Assembly: GCF_033097505.1 (NCBI RefSeq)
Contig: NZ_AP028654.1
Location: forward strand, 698,001 to 762,000
DNA length: 64,000 bases
Reading direction: 5' to 3'
Source: Helicovermis profundi
GTDB taxonomy: Bacteria > Bacillota > Clostridia > Peptostreptococcales > Acidaminobacteraceae
The position numbers and the translations under genes were made by a program. Shown one piece after another: positions 43,914 through 54,926 of the stretch; the stretch's first letter is position 1; each line of letters starts with the position of its first letter. A model generated the notes under the pieces. That model was not told where the DNA came from. It ran no database searches and saw only the letters and a program-made list of their open reading frames with translations.

Positions 43914-43952
43914 GCGGAAAAATAGAGATATGTTCTATTTTTCCATTTTTTA
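43914..43952 (+). terminator. Terminator after the universal stress protein gene
   Basis: GGAAAAATAGA (43916-43926) pairs with TCTATTTTTCC (43934-43944), followed by ATTTTTT. Confidence 0.9.
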
Positions 43953-43969
43953 GTTGTTAGTAATTAAAT

Positions 43970-44713
43970 TTACTCACATTTTAGTCCTTGCTCTTTTAAA
44001 GTCCTGCTTACTTTTGGAAAATAAACCTTATTATAAGTACTTGATATGGAACTGCTCCAATCATGTATGTTTTGTGTATTAGGCCTATTTTTCATATATT
44101 CGCTTATTGTTTTATCATAGTCGTCAATATAACTATTAATGTTTGAATTATATTTTTCTTGGTGCACAACAGCTTCTTTAGGAAGTCTAGGTTTTTTATC
44201 GGGTATATTTTCTTCGACTGGATATCCAATACATAAACCAGCCATTGGATATACGTATTTTGGTAATTCAAGTAATTCAATAATTTCATCTGGACTCATT
44301 CTTATACCACCAATACAAACTGTTCCAAGACCTAAAGATTCAGCAGCAACTATTGAATTTCCCATAGCTAGCCCAACATCAATGCTGGATACTAACGTTC
44401 CTTCCATGTTGTTGCTAATAACTAATTCTTCATCATTCTTATCAGCCGCAAGTTTTGCTCTATAGTAATCTGCAAGGAAAAGCAAAAAAATTGGAGTACT
44501 ACTAATCCAAGGTTGTCCACCAGCTAATTTAGCAATTTTATCTTTAGTAGTTTGATCTTTAATTACAATTATACTCATTTGTTGACCGTTAATAGAAGAA
44601 GGTGCAGCTTGAGCTGATTCTAAGATTGCACTAAGTTTATCTTCTTCAATCATTTGATTTGTAAAGCTTCTAATTGATCTGTGGTTTGTAATACTTTTAA
44701 TAGTGTTATTCAT
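43970..44713 (-). CDS. NfsA-type nitroreductase / flavin oxidoreductase
   Basis: The 247-residue protein matches the NfsA/FRP branch of nitroreductases: NHRSIRSFTNQMI at the FMN phosphate site, APSSINGQQMSIIVI, ESLGLGTVCIGGIR and the C-terminal NADPH-binding part with RLPKEAVVHQEKY. It should be an FMN enzyme that reduces nitro compounds, quinones or flavins with NADPH. Its promoter holds a near-perfect Fur box, so it may serve iron acquisition, for example as a flavin or ferric reductase. GGAGG site before the start. Substrate not known. Confidence 0.88.
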   Translation of the reverse strand: MNNTIKSITNHRSIRSFTNQMIEEDKLSAILESAQAAPSSINGQQMSIIVIKDQTTKDKIAKLAGGQPWISSTPIFLLFLADYYRAKLAADKNDEELVISNNMEGTLVSSIDVGLAMGNSIVAAESLGLGTVCIGGIRMSPDEIIELLELPKYVYPMAGLCIGYPVEENIPDKKPRLPKEAVVHQEKYNSNINSYIDDYDKTISEYMKNRPNTQNIHDWSSSISSTYNKVYFPKVSRTLKEQGLKCE

Positions 44714-44794
44714 TATTTAACCTCCATTTATTAAGTTTTAATTAATTTAGTATAGATATATAATTATTAACAATGTAATAATAACATTTATTTA

Positions 44795-44822
44795 ATCATA
44801 TGTAAATGAAAATGATTATCAA
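44795..44822 (-). promoter_or_regulatory. Promoter of the nitroreductase gene with Fur box
   Basis: Minus-strand TTGATA (44822-44817), 16-base spacer and TATGAT (44800-44795). The Fur box TGAAAATGATTATCA (plus strand 44807-44821) matches the 7-1-7 consensus TGATAATNATTATCA at all but one position and covers the -35 and most of the spacer, so Fur binding would block the promoter. Confidence 0.7.
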
Positions 44823-44928
44823 ATTCAAAAGTTTACAAACTATTCACAAACACTTATAAATGGCGTATAAATATAAAAGAAAATTACTAAATACACAAAA
44901 ATTTAGACATATATTCCTTTAAGTGTAG

Positions 44929-44934
44929 TATAAT
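44929..44934 (+). promoter_or_regulatory. Candidate -10 of the glycogen operon
   Basis: TATAAT at 44929-44934, 35 bases before glgB. The best -35-like word, TAGACA (44904-44909), is 19 bases away, so the promoter is weak or needs help. No hairpin leader is seen. Confidence 0.4.
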
Positions 44935-44968
44935 TAATTCAAGTTTATTAAAAAGATGGAGGTGTAAT

Positions 44969-46855
44969 ATGCTAAGTACTTTTATAAAAGAAAAAGAACT
45001 AGATATATATTTATATAATAGCGGGAAAAATTTTAAAAGCTATGAACTTTTTGGATCACATTTTGTGGAACGTAGTGGAGTTAGGGGAAGTGAATTTGTT
45101 CTGTGGGCTCCAAATGCAAAAAAAGTTGAAATTGTAGGAGATTTTAACAAGTGGATAGGTGAAAATCACCAAATGATTTTTCATGAATCTACAGGTATTT
45201 GGTACTTGTTCATTCCAAATTTTAATGAATATGAATTATATAAATATTCGATTTATACTTCAACAAATCAAGTAATTTTAAAATCAGATCCATTTGCATT
45301 TTTTTCAGAAATAAAACCTAACACAGCTTCTATTACATATGAAATTGACGGTTATAAGTGGAATGATAAAAAATGGTTAAGTAGAAATAGAAAAAAAAAT
45401 CATTATAAAGAACCGATGAATATTTATGAGGTGAATTTGAATTCTTGGAAATTTAGTGACGATAATAATTATTTGTCATATATTGAACTAGCAAAAGATT
45501 TGGTTTCTTATGTAAAGAATAACGGCTACACACATGTAGAGATTATGCCGGTAATGGAACATCCTTTTGATGGATCGTGGGGATATCAAGTAACTGGTTA
45601 TTACTCAATAACATCAAGATATGGAAGGCCAAAAGAATTTATGTATTTGATAGATGAATTTCATAAGAACAATATAGGGGTTATTTTAGACTGGGTACCT
45701 TGTCATTTTTGTAATGACGAACATGGTATTAGAATGTTTGATGGAACTAAGCTTTATGAACATGTAGATAAAAATATTTCAGACAATGAGATATGGGGAA
45801 CTACAAATTTTGATTATGCTAAAAATCAAGTAAAATCATTTTTAATTTCAAATGCTATGTTTTTCTTTGATAAATTTCATATTGACGGACTCAGGGTAGA
45901 TGCAGTTGCGTTTATGTTATATCAAGGTTATACAACAGAAAAAAGTGAAGTGAATATAAATGCAGTTGAGTTTTTAAAGCTTATGAATAGTGAGATTTTT
46001 AGTAAATATCCAAGCGCTCTAATGATTGCTGAGGAATCAAGTGCATGGCCAAACGTTACAAAACCTATTCATGATGGCGGTCTTGGATTTAATTTTAAAT
46101 GGAATATGGGCTGGATGAACGATATGCTTAAATATATCGAAATGGATTTTGATATGAGAAAAAATAATCATAAGGCAATTACATTCTCTATAATGTATGC
46201 TTTTACTGAAAATTTTATACTTCCCTTGTCACATGATGAAGTTGTTCATGGAAAAAAATCTTTGCTTGATAAAATGCCTGGAGATTATTGGCAAAAATTT
46301 GCTGGACTTAGAATGTTCTATGGATATATGTATGCATATCCAGGTAAAAAATTATTATTTATGGGTGGTGAAATTGGTCAATTCATTGAATGGAATTATG
46401 AAAGAGAGATTGACTGGTTTTTAAAAGAGCATGAAATGCATAGTAAAATAAATTTATTTGTGAGTGAACTTAATTCACTGTATAAAAAAGAAAAATCATT
46501 TTCTATAAACGATGATACTTATAAAGGTTTTGAGTGGATAGATTATTCAAATAATGAACAAAGCATAGTTTCTTTTATTAGAAAAGGAAATAAAGATAAT
46601 CATATAATTGTCATCTCAAATTTTACTCCTAAAGTTTACAAAAAATTTGAGTTAGGAGTACCTACTTTGGGTATGTATGAAGAGATTATGAATAGCGATT
46701 ATTCTAAATATGGTGGGTCTAATTTTTCTGAGAATCAAAATATAAGAACTATTATTAAATCTAATCATGGAAGAAATCAATCAATTATTATTGATGTAGC
46801 ACCTTTATCAACGATGTATTTAAAATATAAAGGGAGGAAAAAAACAAATGACTAG
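44969..46855 (+). CDS. glgB: 1,4-alpha-glucan (glycogen) branching enzyme
   Basis: The 628-residue enzyme has an N-terminal carbohydrate-binding (CBM48) domain ([21 protein letters not shown]), a GH13 barrel with [23 protein letters not shown] (nucleophile Asp), [11 protein letters not shown] (acid Glu) and [14 protein letters not shown], and a C-terminal beta domain. It makes the alpha-1,6 branches of glycogen. It is the first gene of a six-gene operon and overlaps glgC by 8 bases. GGAGG site before the ATG. Confidence 0.96.
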   Translation: MLSTFIKEKELDIYLYNSGKNFKSYELFGSHFVERSGVRGSEFVLWAPNAKKVEIVGDFNKWIGENHQMIFHESTGIWYLFIPNFNEYELYKYSIYTSTNQVILKSDPFAFFSEIKPNTASITYEIDGYKWNDKKWLSRNRKKNHYKEPMNIYEVNLNSWKFSDDNNYLSYIELAKDLVSYVKNNGYTHVEIMPVMEHPFDGSWGYQVTGYYSITSRYGRPKEFMYLIDEFHKNNIGVILDWVPCHFCNDEHGIRMFDGTKLYEHVDKNISDNEIWGTTNFDYAKNQVKSFLISNAMFFFDKFHIDGLRVDAVAFMLYQGYTTEKSEVNINAVEFLKLMNSEIFSKYPSALMIAEESSAWPNVTKPIHDGGLGFNFKWNMGWMNDMLKYIEMDFDMRKNNHKAITFSIMYAFTENFILPLSHDEVVHGKKSLLDKMPGDYWQKFAGLRMFYGYMYAYPGKKLLFMGGEIGQFIEWNYEREIDWFLKEHEMHSKINLFVSELNSLYKKEKSFSINDDTYKGFEWIDYSNNEQSIVSFIRKGNKDNHIIVISNFTPKVYKKFELGVPTLGMYEEIMNSDYSKYGGSNFSENQNIRTIIKSNHGRNQSIIIDVAPLSTMYLKYKGRKKTND

Positions 46856-47987
46856 TTTAAAAAAGGAAATGATTGCTATGATACTTGCAGGTGGTCAAGG
46901 TTCAAGGCTAAAAGATTTAACATTAGATATTGCTAAACCAGCTGTTCCTTTTGGCGGGCGTTACAGAATTATTGATTTTGCTCTGAGTAATTGTGCAAAT
47001 TCAGATATAGATACAGTTGGAATTTTAACTCAGTATGAGCCTTATATACTCAATACACATATTGGAATTGGTATACCTTGGGACTTAGATAGACTAAATG
47101 GAGGAGTAAGAATTTTACCTCCATATATAAATAGAAAAGGCGGAAGATGGTACAAAGGTACAGCAAATGCAATTTATGAAAATATAAATTTTATAGATAA
47201 ATATAATCCCGAATATTTACTTATTTTATCTGGAGATCATATTTATAATATGAATTATTGGGATATGCTTAAATTTCATAAAGCGAGTAAATCTAAACTA
47301 ACAATTGCAGTAAAACCAGTTAATATTAAAGAAGCATCTAGATTTGGTCTTGTTGTAACAGATGAAAAAAGTAAAATAGTAGGTTTTGAAGAGAAACCGG
47401 AAAATCCAACAACTACGCTAGCTTCAATGGGAATATATATTTTTAATTGGAAAATTCTTAGAAGAGCTTTAATTGAAGATGAAGAAAATACAAATTCAGA
47501 TAATGATTTTGGAAAAAATATAATTCCAAAACTTTTAAATGAAGGATTAAATCTTTTTGCATATGAATTTGATGATTACTGGAAAGATGTAGGTACAGTT
47601 GAAAGTCTTTGGGAAGCAAATATGAATTTGTTAAGCGGTGATGATAAAATTGAACTCTATGACCCTAAGTGGAAAATATATTCTAAAAATATGATAAGTT
47701 CTCCTCAGTATATTTCTAAAGATGCAAATGTAGAGTCTTCATTAGTAACTGATGGGTGCGTAATTGAAGGAAATATTAAAAAATCTATTATTTCTACTAA
47801 AGCTCGAATTGGAAAAGGTTCAAATATTATAGAGTCTGTTATCATGCCAAATGTTGTTGTGGAAGACAATGTATATTTGTATAAAACGATCGTTATGAAT
47901 GATGTGATTGTAAAAAAAGGCACAAAAGTTGAAGGTACTACAGAAAATATAGTTATTGTAAAAAATAGTGAAGAAAGTGAGGGTTAG
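46848..47987 (+). CDS. glgC: Glucose-1-phosphate adenylyltransferase, catalytic subunit
   Basis: The 379-residue protein has the nucleotidyltransferase start [16 protein letters not shown], the [19 protein letters not shown] motif, [12 protein letters not shown] and VGFEEKP, then a left-handed beta helix with hexapeptide-like repeats near the C terminus. It makes ADP-glucose from ATP and glucose-1-phosphate, the committed step of glycogen synthesis. Only two bases separate it from glgD, whose product is expected to form a mixed tetramer with it. Confidence 0.96.
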   Translation: MTSLKKEMIAMILAGGQGSRLKDLTLDIAKPAVPFGGRYRIIDFALSNCANSDIDTVGILTQYEPYILNTHIGIGIPWDLDRLNGGVRILPPYINRKGGRWYKGTANAIYENINFIDKYNPEYLLILSGDHIYNMNYWDMLKFHKASKSKLTIAVKPVNIKEASRFGLVVTDEKSKIVGFEEKPENPTTTLASMGIYIFNWKILRRALIEDEENTNSDNDFGKNIIPKLLNEGLNLFAYEFDDYWKDVGTVESLWEANMNLLSGDDKIELYDPKWKIYSKNMISSPQYISKDANVESSLVTDGCVIEGNIKKSIISTKARIGKGSNIIESVIMPNVVVEDNVYLYKTIVMNDVIVKKGTKVEGTTENIVIVKNSEESEG

Positions 47988-47989
47988 TT

Positions 47990-49102
47990 ATGAGTGAAAT
48001 GATGGGAATTATTAACTTAAGTGCCTCAACTGAAAAGATAAAGCAACTTACAGAAAAACGTTCTATTGGAACAATAAATGTTGCTGGAAGGTATAAAGTT
48101 ATTGACTTTGTTTTATCTAATATGGTGAATAGTGGAATTACAAATGTTACAATTAGTACAATTGAAAGAGCAAGATCCTTATATAATCATATGGGATCAG
48201 GTAAGTACTGGGATTTAGATAGAAAAAAAGATGGATTATCTATTTTTTATAATGAAGAATCAAATTTAGATGTTGTTAAAAAAAGAGGGGATATAGAAAT
48301 ATTTAAAAGCATGTTAAATCATATAAAACGATCGAATAATAAATATGTATTAATGTCTAGAAGTTATATGATTTGTAATGTAGATTATAAAGAAATGTTA
48401 AAATTTCATAAAGAAAAAGATGCTGATATTACTATTTTATATAAATCTATGAATAATCATGTTAAGAGATTTGTAGATTGTGATACAGTTAGTCTTGATG
48501 CAAATAGTAAAATAGTGAGTATGGGTAAAAACCTTGGGAAAAAAATTAATTACAATATTTCTCTTGAAATGTATCTATTAAAAAGAGAATTACTTATAAA
48601 ATTAATAGAAGATGCAATTCATATTGGTGAGGTTAATTACTTTAAACAAAGTTTGCTCGATCAAGTGGGTAAATTAAATGTATATGGTTACCAGTACAGA
48701 GGATATTTAGCATGTATTAATTCAACTAAAAATTATTATAGAACTAGTATGGATTTTTTAGATATTGATGTTCAAAGTGAACTATTTAATATTGAAAAAC
48801 CAATTTATACAAAAGTAGAAGATTCTCCGCCAACTTTTTATGGAAATGACTCATATACTACAAATTCTTTGATAAGTTCTGGATGTATAGTTGAGGGAGT
48901 TGTTGAAAATTCAATTTTAGCCAGAGGTGTTCATATTAAGAAAGGAGCTATTGTAAGAAATAGCATCATTATGAAGGATGTTACCGTTAATGACACAGCG
49001 AGTATAAATTATGCAGTACTCGAAAACGGTGTTGAAGTTGAGAGAAAGCAAACGCTATGTGGTGATAAAGATCATCCATTTGTAATAAGCAATAATTATT
49101 AG
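47990..49102 (+). CDS. glgD: ADP-glucose pyrophosphorylase regulatory subunit GlgD
   Basis: The 370-residue protein is a GlgC paralogue: it keeps NVAGRYKVIDFVLSNMVNSGI and the C-terminal beta helix (SGCIVEGVVENSILARGV) but lacks the N-terminal GGxGxRL nucleotide-binding motif, which here reads INLSASTEKIKQLTEKR. In Firmicutes, GlgD raises the activity of GlgC in a hetero-tetramer. It is immediately downstream of glgC, 19 bases before the glgA start. Confidence 0.93.
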   Translation: MSEMMGIINLSASTEKIKQLTEKRSIGTINVAGRYKVIDFVLSNMVNSGITNVTISTIERARSLYNHMGSGKYWDLDRKKDGLSIFYNEESNLDVVKKRGDIEIFKSMLNHIKRSNNKYVLMSRSYMICNVDYKEMLKFHKEKDADITILYKSMNNHVKRFVDCDTVSLDANSKIVSMGKNLGKKINYNISLEMYLLKRELLIKLIEDAIHIGEVNYFKQSLLDQVGKLNVYGYQYRGYLACINSTKNYYRTSMDFLDIDVQSELFNIEKPIYTKVEDSPPTFYGNDSYTTNSLISSGCIVEGVVENSILARGVHIKKGAIVRNSIIMKDVTVNDTASINYAVLENGVEVERKQTLCGDKDHPFVISNNY

Positions 49103-49121
49103 TTATTATATGGAGGAATTT

Positions 49122-50549
49122 ATGAAAGTTTTATTTGTTTCTGCAGAAGTTGTACCTTTTAGTAAGACAGGTGGACTTGCAGATGTTGCTTATGCACTTC
49201 CAAAAGCATTACGTGATAAAGGAATAGATGTAAGAATAATGAGTGCAAAAAATTTTCACTCAAAAAATATAGATTATTATGAAGATCATATTGTGAGTAA
49301 AGATGTTGAAGTAGGATGGAGAAAGCAATATTTGGGTATTACTTATGTAGAGTATGATAAAATGCCATTTTATTTTATTGACAATGAGTATTATTTTAAG
49401 CGTGATAATTTATATGGATATGAAGATGATGGAGAAAGATACTCTTATTTTTGTAGAGCAATTCTTGAAGCAATTTCAGTAATTGATTTTAAACCAGATA
49501 TTATTCATATTAATGATTGGCACACTGCAATGGTTCCTTTATTAATGAAAAAACACTATTCACATATAGATAAATTTAAAAATATAAAGATTGTCTATAC
49601 TATTCATAACTTAAAATATCAGGGTGTTTTTAATAGCGAAGTATTGCATGAACTATTAAATCTAGATGATGAGGAATTTAACTCTGGAAGCATAGAATTT
49701 TTTGGAAATGTTAACTTTATGAAAAGTGCTATAAACTTTGCTGATGCAGTTACTACGGTTAGTAAATCTTATGCAGAAGAAATTAAAAATTCATATTATG
49801 GCGAAAATCTTCAAGATGTAATTCGTGAAAATGATTATAAACTATTTGGTATAACAAATGGTATAGATTATAAAATTTATGATCCAAATATAGATAAAAA
49901 TATTAGAAAAAATTATTCTTATAAGAACTCATCGTATAAATCGGAAAACAAACAATATTTACAAGAACTTGTTGCTTTGCCAAAACACAAAACTATTCCG
50001 TTAATTGCTATGATTACGCGTTTAACAGATCAAAAGGGTTTAGATTTACTTGAATGTATAATGGAAGAATTATTAACACTAGATATTCAAATGATTATAC
50101 TTGGAACAGGGGACAGTAAATATGAAAATATTTTAAAAGAATTTGCTTATCGTTTTCCTGATAAATTAGCAGTGAAAATTGAATTTAATGAATCATTCTC
50201 ACATCAAATTTATGCAGGTGCAGACATGTTTTTAATGCCTTCTAAATTCGAGCCGTGTGGACTTAGTCAAATGATTTCACAACGCTATGGAACTGTTCCT
50301 ATTGTTAGAGAAACAGGAGGGTTAAAAGATACTGTTGCTCCTTATAATAAATTTACAAAAGAAGGAACTGGTTTTAGTTTTGAAAGTTATAATGCACATG
50401 AAATGCTTTTTTCAATTAAAAGAGCTATAGAAATTTACTCAAATAAAAAAGAATGGAGAGATTTAGTTAAAATTATTATGCAAATTGATTCATCATGGAA
50501 AAAATCAGCGAGCATTTATGCTTCTGTTTATGAGGATTTAGTGAAATAG
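49122..50549 (+). CDS. glgA: Glycogen synthase (ADP-glucose type)
   Basis: The 475-residue GT5 enzyme opens VLFVSAEVVPFSKTGGLADVAYALPKAL, with the Lys of KTGGL that binds ADP-glucose, and has the C-terminal FMPSKFEPCGLSQMISQRYGTVPIVRETGGL motif. It extends alpha-1,4 glucan. The start is placed at 49122 because GGAGG (49112-49116) is correctly spaced; an ATG at 49110 runs through that site. The gene ends 9 bases before glgP. Confidence 0.95.
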   Translation: MKVLFVSAEVVPFSKTGGLADVAYALPKALRDKGIDVRIMSAKNFHSKNIDYYEDHIVSKDVEVGWRKQYLGITYVEYDKMPFYFIDNEYYFKRDNLYGYEDDGERYSYFCRAILEAISVIDFKPDIIHINDWHTAMVPLLMKKHYSHIDKFKNIKIVYTIHNLKYQGVFNSEVLHELLNLDDEEFNSGSIEFFGNVNFMKSAINFADAVTTVSKSYAEEIKNSYYGENLQDVIRENDYKLFGITNGIDYKIYDPNIDKNIRKNYSYKNSSYKSENKQYLQELVALPKHKTIPLIAMITRLTDQKGLDLLECIMEELLTLDIQMIILGTGDSKYENILKEFAYRFPDKLAVKIEFNESFSHQIYAGADMFLMPSKFEPCGLSQMISQRYGTVPIVRETGGLKDTVAPYNKFTKEGTGFSFESYNAHEMLFSIKRAIEIYSNKKEWRDLVKIIMQIDSSWKKSASIYASVYEDLVK

Positions 50550-50558
50550 GGGTGCAAT

Positions 50559-52973
50559 ATGGGTATTCTTAAAGATACATTTAAGATTGATTATGTAAAA
50601 AAATTAACAAATAAAAGTGGAGAAGATATTGAAAAAACTTCAAATTGGGATCAATATAATGCGCTTGCAAGTCTAGTTAGAGAATATTTGACATCTGACT
50701 GGGTAAATACAAATGATCGATATAATGAAAAAAAATCAAAACAAGTGTATTATTTTTCCATTGAATTTTTAACAGGAAGGTTTTTACTAAATAATTTAGT
50801 TGGAATCGGCATTAAGAATATAGTTGAAAAAGGACTTAAAGAATTAGGATTTGATTTAGAAGAGATAATAAGTGTAGAAAAAGATCAAGGACTTGGAAAT
50901 GGCGGACTTGGAAGACTTGCCGCAGGATTTCTTGATTCTATGGCAGCCCTTTCGATTCCAGGTCACGGGTGCGGAATAAGATACAATTATGGTCTTTTTG
51001 AACAAAAAATAATTGATGGTTATCAGGTAGAATTTCCAGATGCTTGGCTGAAAGATCGTAATGTTTGGGAAATAAAAAAGCTAGATAAAGCTGTTGAAGT
51101 ACATTTTTATGGTGACGTAAGGATAGATTCTAATGGAAAATATTATTTAGAAAATACATCTCCAGTTCTTGCTGTACCATATGATACTCCAATAGTAGGA
51201 TATAAAAATGATGTTGTAAATACTCTTAGACTTTGGAGTGCTCAGGTTATTAATAAAGAATTTGATTTTTCAAAGTTTTCGCGCGGAGAATATATGAATG
51301 CATTTAAGAAAAAATATGATGTGGAATCAATTTCTCAAGTTTTATATCCAAATGATTCATATGACGAAGGAAAAATATTAAGACTTAAACAAGAATACTT
51401 TTTTGTATCAGCAGGAGTTCAAGGTATAATAAGATCCTTCAAAAAAATGGGCATTCCTATTAATAAAATATATGATTATGTTAGTATTCATATTAATGAT
51501 ACGCATCCAGCAATGGCAATAGCTGAGCTTATGAGAATTTTTATTGATATTGAAGATTTATCATGGGAAGAAGCATGGGATATAACTTTGAAGGTCTGTT
51601 CATACACAAATCATACAATTCTTTCAGAAGCTTTAGAATGCTGGCATGTTGGTATTTTTAAAGAATTATTACCTAGAATATTTATGATTATTGAAGAAAT
51701 TAATAGAAGATTTTGTAAAGATTTATTTGATATTTATAATAAAGACCAAAATAAAGTTAATGATATGGCAATTATAAGTGATGGTATAATAAGAATGGCG
51801 TATTTAGCTATTGTTGGTAGCCATAGTGTGAATGGTGTTGCAAAGCTTCATACAGAAATACTTAAAAATAAGGAATTGCATGATTTTTATACAATATTTC
51901 CTGCAAAATTTAATAATAAGACTAATGGAATAACACATAGAAGATGGCTTCTAAATGCAAATCCTGATTTATCAAATGTGATTACAAAATATATTGGCGA
52001 TTATTGGGTTAAAGATGCACTAAATCTTAGAGAATTAATAAAGTATATTGATGATGAAAAGTTTCAAGATGAAATTGAAATAGTGAAACAAAAAAATAAA
52101 GATGCATTAGCTGACTATATATTAGAACATAATGGAATTAAAGTTAATACAAAATCAATTTTTGATGTACATGCAAAAAGATTACATGAATATAAAAGAC
52201 AAACTTTAAATATTTTACATGTTATGTTTTTATATAATAAATTATTAAAAAATCCGGATTTGGATTTTGTGCCAAGAACTTTTATATTTGCCGCAAAGGC
52301 TGCACCAAGCTATTACATTGCAAAGCAAACAATTAAACTTATTAATACTGTTGGAGATAAAATAAATAATGATAAAAGAATTAAAGATAAAATTAAAGTA
52401 GTGTTTTTAGAAAACTATAGCGTATCTTTAGCAGAAATTCTTATACCAGCGACAGATGTGAGTGAACAAATTTCTACGACAACAAAAGAAGCTTCAGGAA
52501 CTGGAAATATGAAATTTATGATGAATGGAGCAGTTACAATTGCAACACTAGATGGAGCAAATGTTGAAATTCATGAGGAAGTTGGAACGGACAATATTGT
52601 TCTTTTTGGATTAACTGAAGAAGAAGTTTACGAACTTTATGAAAAACATGAATATAATACTCAAGCAATAATAGATGAAGATCCAAGACTTAAAGAAGTA
52701 CTTGATCAATTGAAAAATGGATTTCTAAGTGAAGATAAAGAATTATTTCAGATTATTTATGACTCACTTGTTTATAATGATGAATATTTTGTTTTAAAAG
52801 ATTTTGATTCATATGTAAAAGCACATGAAAGAATAGAAAATTATTATCTTGATAGAGAACGCTGGCTTAAAATGTGTATTATTAATATTGCACATTCAGG
52901 AGTTTTCTCAAGTGATAAAACTATTTTAGAGTATGCAAGTGGTATTTGGGAAGCTCAAAGAGTTCCAAAATAA
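50559..52973 (+). CDS. glgP: Glycogen phosphorylase
   Basis: The 804-residue GT35 enzyme has EFLTGRFLLNNL, the phosphate/substrate region GNGGLGRLAAGFLDSMA, HINDTHPAMAIAELMR and the pyridoxal phosphate Lys in EASGTGNMKFMMNGA. It releases glucose-1-phosphate from glycogen. Presence in the same operon as the synthetic genes is normal in Firmicutes. AGGGGTG site before the ATG. Confidence 0.96.
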   Translation: MGILKDTFKIDYVKKLTNKSGEDIEKTSNWDQYNALASLVREYLTSDWVNTNDRYNEKKSKQVYYFSIEFLTGRFLLNNLVGIGIKNIVEKGLKELGFDLEEIISVEKDQGLGNGGLGRLAAGFLDSMAALSIPGHGCGIRYNYGLFEQKIIDGYQVEFPDAWLKDRNVWEIKKLDKAVEVHFYGDVRIDSNGKYYLENTSPVLAVPYDTPIVGYKNDVVNTLRLWSAQVINKEFDFSKFSRGEYMNAFKKKYDVESISQVLYPNDSYDEGKILRLKQEYFFVSAGVQGIIRSFKKMGIPINKIYDYVSIHINDTHPAMAIAELMRIFIDIEDLSWEEAWDITLKVCSYTNHTILSEALECWHVGIFKELLPRIFMIIEEINRRFCKDLFDIYNKDQNKVNDMAIISDGIIRMAYLAIVGSHSVNGVAKLHTEILKNKELHDFYTIFPAKFNNKTNGITHRRWLLNANPDLSNVITKYIGDYWVKDALNLRELIKYIDDEKFQDEIEIVKQKNKDALADYILEHNGIKVNTKSIFDVHAKRLHEYKRQTLNILHVMFLYNKLLKNPDLDFVPRTFIFAAKAAPSYYIAKQTIKLINTVGDKINNDKRIKDKIKVVFLENYSVSLAEILIPATDVSEQISTTTKEASGTGNMKFMMNGAVTIATLDGANVEIHEEVGTDNIVLFGLTEEEVYELYEKHEYNTQAIIDEDPRLKEVLDQLKNGFLSEDKELFQIIYDSLVYNDEYFVLKDFDSYVKAHERIENYYLDRERWLKMCIINIAHSGVFSSDKTILEYASGIWEAQRVPK

Positions 52974-53000
52974 TAGTAGAATTTAAAGAAAGTGAGAATT

Positions 53001-54866
53001 ATGAATAAAATAGAAATAAATAAAGAAATGCTAAAAGAAACTTATGGAGTGAGTTTTGTAAAAGGGACTACTATTTTTAGAGTGTTTTCTCCTAGCTCTA
53101 AAAGTATTGAAATTTGCATTTATAATAATCATAATGATGTTAGAAGAAAAGTAAAAAAATTTACTAGAAATGAAAATGGAATTTGGACTATTAAATTTAA
53201 TGAAAATCTTGAAGGCAAATATTATACTTATTTAGTTGATGACACATATGAAGTTATTGACCCATATGTACATTCTACAAATGCTAATAGTACAAAAGGA
53301 ATGATAATTGACGCTTCAAACGTTAATCCATCTGGTTTTATGGATCATGAAGTTCCAAAGACTCTTAAGCCAACAGAATCTATAATATATGAACTTCATA
53401 TAAAAGATTTTTCTATGGATTGTACAAAAGAATTTAAAAATAATGGGAAGTATTTAGCTTTTACTGAAGAAGGTCTTAAGTGTGAAGGCGAAAAAATTGG
53501 AATTGATCATTTGATTGAACTAGGAATCACTCATGTACATTTACTTCCAGTGTATGATTTTTTAACTGTCAATGATTATAAAGAATGTGACTATAATTGG
53601 GGATATGATCCTTATTTATTTAATTCTTTAGAAGGATCTTACTCTACTAATCCTGAAGATGGAAAAAATCGAATAATTGAATTTAAGAAAATGATTATGG
53701 CTCTACATAAGGCAAATATTAGAGTTATTTTAGATGTTGTTTATAATCACACTTATTTTTCAAAAACTTCAAATTTTCATAGACTTATGCCTTATTTGTT
53801 TCATAGATTCGATAAAGAAGGTAATTTTACAAATGGTTCAGGTTGTGGATGTGAATTAAATACTGAAAATGAATTTGTAAGAAAATTTATAATAGATTCT
53901 TTAAAATTTTGGTTAAACACTTATAAAATAGATGGATTTAGATTTGATTTGTTTGCTCTTTATGACGTTGAAACAGTTAAACTAATAGAAAATGAATTGA
54001 ATAATATTAGAGATGGCATATTACTTTATGGTGAACCTTGGACAGGAGGTTTATCTTCCTTGTCTCATGAAAAACAGTTTATAAAAGGAATGCAAAAGGG
54101 GAGTAAAGTTGCCTTATTCAATGACGACTTTAGAAATGAAATAAAAGGGAAAAATGGAGGAATAAGTTCAGGATTTGTAGGATCGTTAAATTTTGACAAG
54201 AATAAAATATTTGCAGGTTGTTTTGGAAGTATACATTTTGATGAAAATATTTTTGGATATACTCAAAATGCATCAGAAACTATAAATTATGTGTCTTGCC
54301 ACGATAATTTAATATTAATGGATAAGATTTCAAAATGCTATCCAAAAACTAACTTTGAAGAGAAACAAAATATGAATGCACTTTCGCTTACCTTTGTGAT
54401 TTTATCTTTTGGAGTTCCTTTTATTCAAGCTGGAACAGAATTTTTAAGAAGTAAATATGGCTATCATAATACCTATAACCATAGTAATTTAATAAATAAA
54501 ATTGACTGGAATTATAAAAAAAACAATAGACATGTTTTTGATTATATAAAGGAGTTAATTAGCTTTAGAAAATCTCAGAAAGTTTTTTCAATTAATGAGG
54601 AAGAAGATTTAAAGAAAGTTATTAAAATAGTAAAAAGTGAAAAGCATACTATAATATATGAAATAAGTAGTTTTTACCAAGAAGACTATGAAAAAATATT
54701 AATAGTTTATAATGGATCATTTGAAGATAAGGTTATTAAATTAGAGAATGATGGTTATGTAATGAAAATAGATGGGGCTCTTTACTATGAAAAAAGTTCT
54801 AAAATTAAAAATGGAGTGCTAAATTTACCCAAATTATCAGCTGTTATTTGTGTAAAAGAAAGCTAG
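53001..54866 (+). CDS. pulA: Type I pullulanase-like debranching enzyme
   Basis: The 621-residue protein has an N-terminal CBM48 domain, then a GH13 barrel with YNWGYDPYLFN, the type I pullulanase signature, DVVYNHT, IDGFRFDLFAL (nucleophile Asp), LLYGEPWTGG (acid Glu) and VSCHDNLILMD. No signal peptide is seen, so it should act inside the cell, cutting alpha-1,6 bonds of limit dextrins left by GlgP. The start is set at 53001, 8 bases after GTGAG; the longer frame begins at that GTG. It is the last gene of the operon. Confidence 0.92.
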   Translation: MNKIEINKEMLKETYGVSFVKGTTIFRVFSPSSKSIEICIYNNHNDVRRKVKKFTRNENGIWTIKFNENLEGKYYTYLVDDTYEVIDPYVHSTNANSTKGMIIDASNVNPSGFMDHEVPKTLKPTESIIYELHIKDFSMDCTKEFKNNGKYLAFTEEGLKCEGEKIGIDHLIELGITHVHLLPVYDFLTVNDYKECDYNWGYDPYLFNSLEGSYSTNPEDGKNRIIEFKKMIMALHKANIRVILDVVYNHTYFSKTSNFHRLMPYLFHRFDKEGNFTNGSGCGCELNTENEFVRKFIIDSLKFWLNTYKIDGFRFDLFALYDVETVKLIENELNNIRDGILLYGEPWTGGLSSLSHEKQFIKGMQKGSKVALFNDDFRNEIKGKNGGISSGFVGSLNFDKNKIFAGCFGSIHFDENIFGYTQNASETINYVSCHDNLILMDKISKCYPKTNFEEKQNMNALSLTFVILSFGVPFIQAGTEFLRSKYGYHNTYNHSNLINKIDWNYKKNNRHVFDYIKELISFRKSQKVFSINEEEDLKKVIKIVKSEKHTIIYEISSFYQEDYEKILIVYNGSFEDKVIKLENDGYVMKIDGALYYEKSSKIKNGVLNLPKLSAVICVKES

Positions 54867-54870
54867 CAAT

Positions 54871-54918
54871 AAGCAAAACGAAAATTTACGTATTTATAAA
54901 ATTTTCGTTTTGTTTTAT
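54871..54918. terminator. Bidirectional terminator between pulA and the diguanylate cyclase gene
   Basis: CAAAACGAAAAT (54874-54885) pairs with ATTTTCGTTTTG (54901-54912); T runs follow on both strands. Confidence 0.9.
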
Positions 54919-54926
54919 TAATGTTA

